Below are positions 34,661-46,900 of a stretch of 64,000 nucleotides of DNA, in pieces. The DNA is from Castanea sativa. Taxonomy: Eukaryota; Streptophyta; Magnoliopsida; Fagales; Fagaceae. Each line of letters opens with the position of its first letter. Position 1 is the stretch's first letter. The stretch spans positions 27,428,001 to 27,492,000 of the forward strand of contig NC_134021.1 of the NCBI RefSeq assembly GCF_040712315.1. The letters are read 5' to 3'. The notes below the pieces were generated by a model. The model was not told the origin of the DNA. It searched no databases and worked only from the letters and a program-made list of their open reading frames with translations. A program made the position numbers and the translations under genes.

Positions 34661-36885
34661 TCCCTCATCAAAATTCAAATACTGATCAAAGATGGACTTT
34701 TAGAGCCATTGGAGTTTGATGGGTTTCCAATTTGTGAATCTTGTTTGAAGGATACAATGACCAAAAGACCTTTTAATGCAAAAAATAGAAGAGCTCATGA
34801 GTTGCTTGAATTAGCTCATACAGATGTATGTGGTTCTATGTCAACCCAAGCAAAATGAGGTTATGAGTACTTCATCACTTTTACGGATGATTACTCAAGA
34901 TATGGTTATGTGTACCTAATGAGACGGAAGTTCGAAACTTTTGAGAAGTTCAAAAAGTTTAGGGCTGAAGTTAAGAATCAATTGGGTAAACGCATAAAGG
35001 TTATTCAATCTAATCAAGGTGACGAATACCTTCTTGTAGATTTCAAGAATTACTTAACTCAAAATAGGATTGTATCCCAATTGACTGCACTTGGAACTCC
35101 CCGACAAAATGGTGTACCAGAGAGAAGGAACAGGACTCTTTTAGAAATGGTTAGGTCTATGATGAGTTACTCAACTTTATCAATTTCGTTTTGGGGATAT
35201 GCATTAAAAACTGCAATGCTCATTTTAAATTTAGTTCCATCAAAATTAGTTTCCAATACACCTAAAGAATTGTGGAATGGGCGTAAGCCTAGTATGAGAT
35301 AACTCCACATTTGAGGATGTCCAGTACATGTGTTGAAATGGAAGTTTGGTAAATTGGAAGTAAATACAGAAATATGCATGTTTTTAGGGTATTCAAAGGC
35401 AACTAAGGGTTATTTATTCTATAATCATAAAGACAACAAAGTGTTTGTTAGCACCAATGCCAAATTTTCGGAGGATGATTATGTAAATAATTTTAATCTT
35501 AGAAGTAAAGTTGTCTTGGCTAAAATAGATGAACCTGTAATTGAACAACCAATGGATGAAACTAGGGACGATGTGGCTGTATTAGATACACCACAAGATT
35601 CTACTCATGAGATGACTAGTACACAGGTGCCTCGTCGTAGTGAGAGAATTGTTCGGCCACCTATAAGATTTATAGGTCTAGGAGAAACTTATGAAGCTAC
35701 CCTAAAAGATGCTGAATCTGATCCTTACACTTATGAAGACGCAATGAAAAATATATATGCACATCATTGGGTCCAAGCTATGAAATCTGAATTTGATTCT
35801 ATGTATTCCAATCAAGTATAGGATCTTGTAAAGGCACCTAATGACATTAAACCTGTTGGTTGCAAATGGGTTTACAAGAGGAAGATAGAGATAGATAAAA
35901 AGGTTGAAACCTTTAAAGCAAGGCTAGTGGCGAAAGAGTATACACAAAAAGAAGGTATTGACCATGAGAAAACTTTTTCGCTAGTAGCCATACTTAAATC
36001 TATCAGAATTCTTTTATCCATTGTTGCTTATTATGATTATGAGATTTGACAAATAGATGTCAAGACTGCATTTGTTATTGGCAATCTTGAAGAAGAAATT
36101 TATATGATGCAACTAGAAGGTTTCATAGCAAAGAACCAAGAGCATATGGTATGCAAGTTGAAAAGGTCCATTTATGGACTTAAGCAAGAATCTAGATCAT
36201 GAAACATTAGATTTGATCAAGTAATCAAATAATTTGGTTTTGAACAAAATCTTGATGAACCATGTGTATACAAAAGACATCGAGATAAAGTAGTAATGTT
36301 TCTAGTACTTTTATGTTGATAATATTCTACTCATTGGAAATGATGTAGGGGTTATGTCATTTGTAAGGGTTTGGTTGTCAAGCCAATTTGATATGAAGGA
36401 CTTGGGTGAAGCTAACTTTATTCTAGGGATCAAATTTTGGCGAGATCAGGTTGTGTTCAACTTGGGAGGTGGAGCAAGTTGGAAGAGTGTTAAGCAATCT
36501 TGCATTGCTGACTCCACCATGGAAGATGAATATGTTGCTGCTTGGAAGTGGCAAAAGAAGCTGTTTGGCTTAAGAAATTTCTTTTTGATCTTGGTGCTGT
36601 GAGAACGGAGCAAATTCTTATCACATTGTTCTGTGACAATAGTAGAGCGGTTGCACAATCCAAGGATCCAAGGAATTACAGGAAAGGAAAGCACATAAAA
36701 AGAAAGTATCACATCATTCGAGACATTGTTGCTCGAGGAGTGATTTAGTAGTAGCAAAGATTGATAGTAAAAATAATCTAGCATATCTCATTACCAAAGC
36801 CTTGCTTCCAAAGAACTTTTGAGTCACATTTGGAGGGAATAGTAGTTAGATTAGTGCACAATAGTCTTTAGGGCAAGTGAGAGAT

Positions 36886-38540
36886 TGTTAGCATATGTGC
36901 CCCTTAAATCCTATTGTAGTATGTCATGTATGACATTATCTTTTGATTAACAAAGTTGTTTTGTTATTATCTAAAATAATGGTAACATGAATATTTGGAC
37001 ATTATCATATAGTCCATGAGATGCATAATATGTGATTTAGTCACAGAAAATATAAATCACAAGTTCTTTATAAATTCAGAATTTTAGTTTGTAGTTAGTG
37101 ATGAAATTGGGTATTTCATCTACGAAGATTATAACATATCAACTAAGATGATTTGTCTTGATCATAGAAGTGGAGACTTCTAGTTAATATGTTTTTAAGA
37201 GTTAAGACATATTAAATTGGACCACTGTGAGATTTATTATTCTCCTAACGACTGTCAAATGAATAATAAATCTCACGATTTCTATTTACATCAACTCTTA
37301 ATCCTGAAAGAATAATGAACCGGATCATGAAGTGTAGGTTGCTTTGATATATTATGAGTGAGATTTAAAGTCACGATTAAAACCTTAGTATGTTAGGCAG
37401 TCACATTTAATGTTGATGGAACTTATATTCTCAAGATAGAATTCATAACTTCTTAACGGAGATATAAAATATTCTCTTGAGATAAGTTTAATAAGTTTGG
37501 TTATTCACAGTGTTAGGCCTAACCACTTTAGTAAGAAGTTACTAAAGATCTGGAATTTAGTCCCGCTTTGCATCCTTTGGTGTATTTGGAAGGAGCGTAA
37601 CCGGAGGATTTTTGAGGATTTGGATAGCTCTAGTGATCAGTTGCTTGTTTTTTTTAGTGGGACTCTCTTTGATTGGTCGCGAGCATGGAGACTCACGTCT
37701 AGTGATTCCCTCCCTTCTTTTCTTTGCTCCCTTTCCTTTTTCTAATTTTCTTCTCTTTGTTTTCTTTTTCTTGTATCTCCTAGGTTGCTCTGTGTTTTTT
37801 CAGGCATAGAGTAACCCTTCGTATATATATCATTCTTACTTATCAAAAAAAATATATATATGATGAATAACTTAAAGGATTAAACCGGACACTCAAGGAT
37901 TAAGATGTAATAATTTTCAAAGTGTCAGTCAACATTCATGACTTTATATTACTACGAATATTTAATGAAGGGATTGCATGTATAATAAAGTTTTGAGATA
38001 TAATTTATTAATAAGGCCAAAGTGCAATTAAATCTATATAGTGGTATTAAATATAATTAATAGTAACTTTAGACTTGTCAAGAGTTGATAGATAAACCCA
38101 AGGCTTATTGGAGCTAGAGTCTTATTTGTTCCCTCTTGGTCCCACTCCAAGCTACAAACTAAAGCCCAATTTGAATGACTCAAAAGGCTAGTCCAATTAG
38201 ATAATCAGTTAGATATAAGGAGAAAAATATACATAATTTTGTGTGGAATGAAATGATGTGTATGTGAGTGTAAGCCACTTTCTTATTCTCCCTTGAACAC
38301 ATACGTGTAAACTGATTGAGAGACCACACTTCTTGGACGGAAGTAGAATTGGAGTGAAGATTAAAAGTGTTCCCAAGTACTTCAAATCTTTGGTTTTTAA
38401 TTTCACTACACCAAGGTATGCTCTCTTATTCTTAAATTTTGAAATTTACATAGTATATGTTATCAATTGCGAATGAAGTGAATCCCTTAATTTTTCGCTG
38501 CATATGTTTTGTATACGATACAAACTATGTTTTTCCAACA
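36886..38540 (+). repeat. Copia LTR interrupted by a LINE tail
   Basis: Starts TGTTAGCATATG after the polypurine tract and ends TTTTTCCAACA. Alignment with 28470-29838 is continuous except for the insert at about 37549-37852, where a few tens of bases of LTR are also lost. Confidence 0.85.
37549..37852 (+). mobile_element. 5'-truncated LINE 3' end
   Basis: Encodes the last part of a plant L1 ORF2 (LCILWCIWKERNRRIFED at about 37570-37625, LFDWSRAW at 37666), followed by a pyrimidine-rich 3' UTR and CATTCTTACTTATC-A(8) at 37831-37852. Copia LTR sequence lies on both sides. Confidence 0.85.
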
Positions 38541-40070
38541 CTAGACCCGATAGAGGAGAAAATTGGTTGAGTAGCACCTTGATGCCGATGATGAGAAGAA
38601 ACAAAATTCCCAGGCCCCATTGGCCTCGCCGTCATCCTTACACTCGAATCACCAGCCATCGGAGTCTGGTTCTCGTCCCCCATCCCCCGATTGGTCACTG
38701 CCTCATCGATGAACCCAAACTTGGAAGCCTTCGTCGCACTCAGCGCTTCATCGGGGTGATCTCCCTTTAACCTGATAGGTGGTGAGACCACTGAGGTGAC
38801 ATGAATAGGGTCGACATTGAGGGCAGAAGCATAAAGCTTCGATTCTGGCACTGCTGCTATCACCGGCGACTCGAAATCTCCCCTCGTTCTTCCTCTCTAG
38901 TTCTCGCCTATTACCCACGTAGACGAAGCATTAGAATTTACTTATAATGTGTTGGGCTTGACCAAAATACCCTTACTTTGTGAAGACACTGGTGCCACAG
39001 GTTGGGCTTTATCAAGCCCACCCGTTTGTTTTGTGACTTCTGGCCCAGCACTGAAATCCTTAGGCCAACTGAACTCCTTAGCACCTAGACAAGTCACGAT
39101 ACATCTCCCACCCTCACGCTTGCACACTCTCAAAGCCAAAATAGCAGGTGTCAACTTAAAATTAAATGCCCGCGTAGGTTTGCCATTTATAATTGAAACA
39201 TTTACTATAGGATCTCCATGAATCACATTCTGCCCCAATTTAGTTCCAATTTTTTCAAAAGTCCTAATCTTTTGTTGATTATCATAAACAGACATAATTT
39301 TCCCACTCTGGCCACCACTAGCAAACTGAACACCTCCAACACCATTATTGGAGGATGCGTCGGCCATAGATACCGATTTTGCACCAGAGAAAAAATTCCT
39401 TAACTCTTTCTGAAACAAAGGCCAACCAACACGATTGGAGCTTGCTGGTATCATAATACAACCTCTCCTAGTCCCTCCAAAATATACCGCAATAACCACA
39501 AAAAGACCAGCTTTGTTTGATCTCCCATAGAACTCTATCAACTTTCCATTTTCCTTGAATCTCTTACAGAGTACATCTCGACCAGGCATCCAGTCCCGTA
39601 TAGCGGCGAGACAAGTAAGGATCCACTCCATGCCCCTACGTCCAACCCAAATAGAGCTCTTAACATCCCAACGTGTCTCATCATAAGAGAAAGAAAAAAG
39701 TTTTGCATCAATATGAAACGGCCTTTTATTGCCCCCATGGTTAAAGGATTGAGATGTAGGAGGGATATTTTGTGAGGTTTTCTATGGTAGGAGTATTTGG
39801 TATGGCTAAAGGTGCAGGTACAAGGTTAGGCGGTTTAGGCAAAACATGGTTAGACCCTTGAAGTGGTGGGTATGGAGAAGATAGTGATGAAGGAGGGGGA
39901 TAGGGATATGGGAAAAACCCAAACTGTGGAGGAAAGCATAGAGGAAAGGGAGGAGGAATATGTAAAGGCGGCAAAAAAGGAAAAAAAAAAGATGGCAATG
40001 GTTGAGGGAGAGGGTGAGGGAGAGGGAGGGGTGGGGGAGGGAGGTGGGGAGTTGGAGGCATCAATAGTAC
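38541..40070 (-). pseudogene. LINE ORF1-like remnant with proline-rich N-terminus
   Basis: Read on the minus strand, a proline-rich segment (40064-39741, PPPPLPLPHPLPQPLP) is followed in another frame by NKRPFHIDAKLFSFSYDETR (about 39730-39670) and RRGMEWILTCLAAIRDWMPG (39640-39580). The main frame 39631-38942 then reads NKAGLFVVIAVYFGGTRRGC. After a stop, sequence continues to 38541. I recognise the pattern from plant LINE first ORFs, without being able to name a domain firmly. It may be the 5' part of the LINE whose 3' part is at 32973-34660, with the copia fragment between. Confidence 0.6.
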
Positions 40071-40223
40071 TCAGGGTGGACACTCAGACATTTTGTTATT
40101 ATAATCTAAAAATAATTATGCTCTGAGAAAATTCCAGCAAACTAAAAACCTCTTTCAATATAAATTTTCACACTTTGAAAATATAAACCAGCCAACCTGT
40201 TTAAGTGATAACCAAATATAACA

Positions 40224-40275
40224 TTTTTTTGATAGGTAATAAGTTTTATTGATATAAAAAATGGGACACCCTAGT
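40224..40275 (-). repeat. LINE-type 3' tail remnant
   Basis: ATTTTTTTGATAGGTAATAA reversed is a plant L1-type TTACCTATCA-A(n) end. Only the tail is recognisable. Confidence 0.4.
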
Positions 40276-40469
40276 ACTTTTACAATTATAATTGAAATCA
40301 TGTTAAAACTCGATTTTAGTTGTGTGGGTAAACAAAATATGTAACTATCATCACTCTAAATTTTAATCAAGGAAAAATTTTATTGCATGCAAAGGAACTA
40401 CTAGTGTTCACATATTGTCATAACTACTAGATGAAGTGATCAGAAGACCGTTAAAACTTGATTATACAG

Positions 40470-40470
40470 A

Positions 40471-40505
<35 letters not shown>

Positions 40506-40601
40506 TCAATAATTATTTCTGCCCACGTTGAGTTATACATTGCCGTACACACTCCAACTGAAAATGATTTCAGCTGTCTCATATACATAGTGTAACTACC
40601 A

Positions 40602-40682
<81 letters not shown>
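40470..40682. repeat. TC and TA microsatellites downstream of the MurD gene
   Basis: (TC)n at 40470-40496 running into (AC)n, (TC)n at 40605-40634, and (TA)n at about 40639-40682. They lie 280-490 bp beyond the MurD stop codon on its 3' side. Confidence 0.9.
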
Positions 40683-40690
<8 letters not shown>

Positions 40691-40960
40691 AGTAGTTTTG
40701 ATATATATATATATAAAGTAGTTTTGACTCCAGAATCCCTATGAACGGTGCCTTAAAATGTGGACTCCAGTAACTTGATAAGGGACAGGCATAATCCGGG
40801 GGAGAGGTAGAGGATGATTAATTTGCAATTCCTACAGTTTGGATAAATCATATGTTAAACAGTACGCTGTGCAAAAAGTTCAAAGTGTTAAGAGTAAATT
40901 ACACCATCTGCCACAGGAGCCAATTATGATTGAAGCAGTGATACAGGGAATGAAAACTTA

Positions 40961-43900
40961 CTACGAGTAGAAGGCCATCTCCTGAAAAACCAAACCTCTG
41001 TGCTCAAAATTTCTGAACTCATCAAAGCTCGCACAACCTGGACTGAGTACAATAGCATCCCCTGCGTTCATTACAAATTAAAAGGTCATTGTCTACGAGT
41101 TAGAAATCCTAAAATTTAATACTAAAAGACCACAAAAAGATTTTTCTAAACACAAAAGCTCACAGTTAACTTCATCAACTTGGTTAACTTAATCAACATC
41201 CTTGAAAAACCTAATGGTGCACTATTGGTAAAACAATGGAAGGTGAGTTTTCGAAGTTATGGGTGTGGATGGAAGCAACATTACAGCAGCATTGCTTCTT
41301 AAGAAGTCCTAGGATAAATTTCGAATGAGACTTTGAAACAAGTTCAATGCGTGGATGGAAGCAACATTACAGCAGCATTGCTTCTTAAGAAGTCCTAGGA
41401 TAAATTTCAAATGAGACTTTGAAACAAGTTCAATGCTTTTAAACAGTCTCAAAGCTTGACCATAAGAACTTTGGACAATAGATCTGCACAGTAACTTCAA
41501 TCACTGAAGTTACCAACTCTACCTTGAATAGCTTTAAGTTTTCATGTATAATGTTTATTGGATTTGTAAGGAACAGTCTGAGCCTCCAACTAAACAGGCC
41601 ACCAAGACTAGAGTCCTACACAATTATTTTACATTATTAGCGTATATGACTACACTGGATTTGAGCTTTGGTTATCTGGTTATGTACAAATTTTAGTATA
41701 GAAGTTCAAAGGAGGCAAGAAAGCACAAGTTTCAAGCAAATAAAGGAAAACTCTATTGAGGTCATTGTAGACAACTAAGCTAGGAGAATACTTAATAAGA
41801 AATTTAACCTAATAAATACTAATAAAAATTATATGCTTCCCCTGAATCTAGCCAATGTTCCAGTCCAACATGAAAAGAAATGCTGCCATAACCACAGTCA
41901 TTTTATTGTAAATTAACACCATGCTTTCAAATCTCCTAACAATAACCATACAGGAAAATATTTTAAATACACTTTGTTGAGGTACAAATTTTTGGGCCCT
42001 AATTTCTTTAACCCACTCACAAAATACCCACACGAGCACAAGAATTATTTTGAAGCCCACATAAATATCTCCCACACATTACTTAAATATTCTTCATGTT
42101 ATTGGGCTCCCACAAATGTTTCCTACATATATAAGCCCCATAAATTACTTTGGGGCCTCTCACAAATATTATCCACATATTATCCAACTTGGATTTTCAC
42201 AAAATTACCCATCACATTGCTACCAACATTGGGCCACAAAAATATACATACTCCAATACAAAAAGCCCAAAATCATTTAACTTGTGGGCAAGACCCAGAA
42301 AACCCAACAAAACCCTTTACTAAGCCTGTTGTTACACGGCACATTTCTAAGCCCGTTACTACACGGCACCTTTCTAAACCCGTTGTTACATGGCACGTCT
42401 AAGCTTGTTGCTACACGGCACCTCTAAGCCCGTTGTTACACGGCACCTTACTAAGCCTGTTGCTACACGGCACCTTACTAAGCCCGTTGCTACACGGCAC
42501 CTCTAAGTCCGTTGCTGCACGACAATCTTACAAAGTCCGTTGCTACACGGCAATCTTACAAAGTCCGTTGCTACACGGCAATATCTTTACAAAATCTCAA
42601 ACTATTTTACAAAGCCCAAATATTAATTTGGCACTATTTCTAAAAGCCCAAATATTAATTTGACAAACTATTTTACAAAGCTTAAATACTAATTTGGCAC
42701 TATTTTAGCAAAGCCCAAATACTAATTTGGCAAACTATTTTACAAAGCTCAAATACTAATTTAGCACTATTTTAGCAAAGCCCAAATATTATTTGGCAAC
42801 TATTTCGATTATTTCTTAAAGCCCAAATATTATTTGGCAACTATTTCATGAGGCACAATATTATTTTGGCAATTATTTCAACTATTTCCTAAAGCCCAAA
42901 TATTATTTGGCAACTATTTCATAAAGCCCAATATTATTTGGCAACTATTTCATGAGGCACAATATTATTTTGGCAATTATTTCAACTATTTCCTAAAGCC
43001 CAAATATTATTTGGCAACTATTTCATAAAGCCCAATATTATTTTGGTAACTATTTCCACTATTTCATAAAGCCCAAATATTATTTTGGCAACTATTTCAT
43101 AAAACCCAATATTATTTGGCAACTATTTCCACTATTTCATAAAGCCCAATATTATTTTGGCAACTATTTCTAAAAGCCCAAATACTATTTTTGGCACATA
43201 TTTACAAAACTTAAATATTATCTTAACAATTATTTCACATATACCAAATCTCTTACTCATGGGAAATATTAGTATTCATCCTTCAAGGAATACTTCTCTT
43301 GCAAAGTTTATAAAAGCCCATGAATATCATCCATGACAAAATTCCTCATTTTGTAGGAATAATCAGGCCCAAGGCAGCTCAAACATAAGGCCCAACTGGA
43401 CCAGCCCAGCCCAAACTCAGGTCCCAGCAGCTGAAGCTCACGTGAGCTGATCAGCCAAAATCCAGCACAAGTCAACAGCTGGAGCCCACTGTTGTCAGGT
43501 TTCAGCTTGTCCCATCGAGTCAGAACAAGACACATGTCCATCAGGGGTTGAACCCTTCCTTCACAAGCTGAAATGTCATCATCTATTATGTGACATAAAG
43601 CTGAAACAGCCTTGACATAAGGCTGAAAAGACTTGATAGGGAGCTGAAGCACTTCAGCCAGTCATCTCCTCTTTCTTCTCCAATCCATTCGGTCAAGTAT
43701 CAAAGACAGCCATGACCAGACCATTAAAACTCCTGAAGCAAGCTGAAATCAGCTCATTTTTCATGTTAAAAATATGTATTTTCTGATTCATGGACCAAGC
43801 ACATGAACCCCTTATGAGGAAACTTAAGGAAATGTGGCTTGGAGGGCACCAAGGGGATCCCAGCAGAGTTCCCAGTAAAGGCTCCAAGGTTGACACCTAG

Positions 43901-46900
43901 CTTGGGGTGATGCAACCTGCCTTTGGGAGTTCTGAATCTAGTAAGCAGCACAACCAAGGTCATTAGCTTAATGTATGCTCTAACCCCATTAGCCAAGACC
44001 AATCAGCATTAATGCTAAGTCAGAATCCCAGCTGATATTACCCAAAAACAGCAAGAGTCTTCCAAAAGGTTAAGCTTACCATTCTTAGCAACATTCTAAG
44101 AACGAATCCCTAAGGATTTTTTGAAGATCGGAGAAGATTTAGCAAAAGTTATTTGCCAATTGCCCCCTAAATCTCAACTATAAATAGAACCCTCTATTAA
44201 TGCCTCAGGGGGGAACAAGGAGATACCAAGAAACACACTCACAAAGAAAAACTCTCACAAAACCCCTTCTGTTTCAGCTTCTCAAAATCCCAGCAAAGTT
44301 CTAAGTCACAAAACTCTCATTCTCAAGCATGGAAACTGAGTTCCCCCACTCCTAGCTTAAAAACACCTCTCATACCTCTAGTTAAAAACATACAGCTCCT
44401 CCCCAGCAGAAAGTTCCAGCAGCCCACTATACACCCTCACTCACTGCCCATGCTACTCACAAATGGCTCTCTCTACTCATTATATATACGACACCCAAAA
44501 GCGTGCTTTGGCACCATAATGATCTTGCTGCACTAGCTGGGATCTCTCTCTCTCCCTTCATCTCACACTAAGCCTTCCTCATTGTTTGTTATTATGGAAC
44601 CCATGATATTTACTTACTCATTTACTATTGATGGTTATGATGTAACTGTTACAATAGAATTTTTCCCTCATATTGTCGTATTGGAAGATTCTTCTTCAAA
44701 GTTAACGGATGATGAGTCCTAAAATATGGATGTTTCCCTCAATCTGTGAAAAACTTTACTGCTCAGTTATTTTTTTTGCAGAAATATTTTTACGACTGGG
44801 TTATTTTCTGCAGAAATATTTTTACGGTTGGGTTATTTTCTGCAGAAGCACTCTACCGCTAGGTTATTTTTCTGCAGAAATATTTTCACGGCTGGGTTAC
44901 TCTTTTTTGCAGAAGTACTTTACCGCTGGGCTATTTTCTACAGAAACACTTCATTGCTGGGCTATTTCACACAGTATGCTTTTCAACCGCACTAACGTGT
45001 CTGCTATAGGGATTGTTTATAGGCCATTCTTGTAAGTCTGAATTTAGGCCTAAGGCATAAAAATACGATAAATTATTTGAATCTTCGCCGATAGCCTTTG
45101 GGCCGTGCATCAGGCCCATCATCGAGTTTCGGTTTAGGCCCCCGACCCAACATAAATCTCATTTGTCGGAAAGGGAACTTTTCGGCCCCCGACACACTTT
45201 CTGATCAATAAAGCCTATAAATATACGTCTTCTGTTATAGCTTTTATGACTTCCAATGTTTCAACAGAGGTTGTTCACCATATGCTCATGTCTTCAAACT
45301 CCCATATGTCCAATTATTTGTACCTCATGCTTTAATCAGACAGACTAGCCCTTGACAAAGAAATAGTGCCTACAATTTTACTTTAAAAAAATGGAAATTG
45401 CTAGTTTAATTATACATTTAATTCTTCTTCAATGTGAAAACAGATGGAAAGTCCTTTAATTATTTGCTTCAGCACTAGTTAGTTGCTTGCACAATTTTGG
45501 TCTTCGAATTTAGTTTTGTATTATACTGTTCTTGAGTTGGAAAGTCCTTGAATTGGTTTGTGCCAACTTGTGCTTCAGTTGTTAGTGTAGCTAGAGGGAA
45601 GTGGGAGTGACATTTATTAGAGGTATTGCATTCTAAGCAGTGACATTGTACTCCTTGTGGAGCATTTAGAAATGAGCACAAACAACAAAGCTTCCAAGGG
45701 TGTTGAGATATCCAGTCACAAGTCAGAGATGCTTTCCTTTGATTGCTTTTCCATAGTTCTCTATACATCCAAGACACGATTCTTCCTTATCTTCTTGGAT
45801 TTATTGTTACCTTTCAGTAGTTAATTGTGTTCTTTGGTACGATAGAAGTTTCCATATCCTCCCATCTCCACCTCTCCTCTTCTTTAATGAAATTTATATC
45901 AAGGAAATAGAATCTCCGTTCTTGTTTTTCTTTTTTGTTAAATGTGTTATAATCAGGACTTATCCAAAGTTACACCAAAATAAGTTCTCTTTTTGAGAAT
46001 CTTGATGTACATTTAGTTGCATCTAAAGTATTTAAATATCTTTTCCTAAAGTTTTTCTTCATCCATTTATCCAACTTATATTTTCAAAAAACTAATAAAC
46101 ATTACAATGCACTTTATGAATTGAGGCTTATATTTGATCTAAAAGGCTGTATCCATATCTTCCCTTCAGGAACTATACTCATTTTTGCTTTGGCAACCAC
46201 CTTATATTAAATCTAACCCGTCTATGAAGGACCAAGCCATCTAAACTACATAGAAAGAATCTGATCCAAGGTCACTAATTGTAAAATGATGCGCTGAAAG
46301 CAATGACAGAATAACAAAGTTTCTTGCAGCAATTTCAAGCATTGAAAAAGACATACCAAATTTTGCCATCCTCCTAGCACAGTTGACTGCATCCTCCATA
46401 TTTTTAGCTCCAATACAGGGAATGCTTAGACCATTATCAGACAGGGTCTTCTGAATCATCTTTCCCGAAGATCCAAACTTGGGTACATTTATAAACAGGC
46501 ATCATTAGTGTTAAGAATTTTTAAACAAAAGCATCTTTACTGAGTAATTCAGTACAAAACAAGAAGGAACAGATCACATACAGTGATCACACATCTATGA
46601 TACTTCAGTGGATCAATCAATTGTTCAAATCCATTAGTTTCTTCCCAATATACTACCTGCAAAAGCATAAAAGAAAAACAACATAACATGTAAATAATAA
46701 TAATTTCATTTGAAAGTCACAATGGGATGATCCTGGAAGCTCTCCAGATACATACTGTAAATTAATTTGATCCTCCTACACACGTGTTAAAAGATAGGAA
46801 GCACAGACATGGCATGACATGAAACACAGTGAAACAAAATTTCTTGAACTAAACCAAAGAGAATGATGGCCTTGGATTGCACCAAGTCTGAAACAAGTGG

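Larger units (their letters stand above)
34681..38540 (+). mobile_element. 5'-truncated Ty1/copia fragment with 3' LTR
   Basis: Same copia family as 20236-28327 but in plus orientation. It starts abruptly in the integrase zinc region (LIKDGLLEPL, CESC), then integrase core (TPRQNGVPERRNRTLLEM at about 35095), RT (LDTPQDSTHEM linker, then GCKWVYKRK at about 35860), RNase H (STMEDEYVAAWK at about 36515), the purine tract GGGCAAGTGAGAGAT and an LTR. The gag, protease and 5' LTR are absent. Multiple stops throughout. No target duplication could be paired, consistent with truncation by deletion. Confidence 0.88.
41975..45194 (+). mobile_element. 3.2-kb solo LTR in the last MurD intron
   Basis: Starts TGTTGAGGTAC and ends GGCCCCCGACA, with the 5-bp duplication CACTT at 41970-41974 and 45195-45199. 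A TATA box TATAAATAG lies at 44179-44187, followed by text typical of a leader, so plus orientation is likely. No coding frame longer than about 140 codons, and none with a motif. It holds three blocks of tandem repeats. The superfamily cannot be told from the LTR alone; the length suggests a large gypsy element. Confidence 0.82.

Noticed and set aside
42318..42585. Possible CRISPR-like array of TACACGGCA units
   Set aside because: Irregular minisatellite within an LTR; inter-unit text is itself repeated, so there are no unique spacers.
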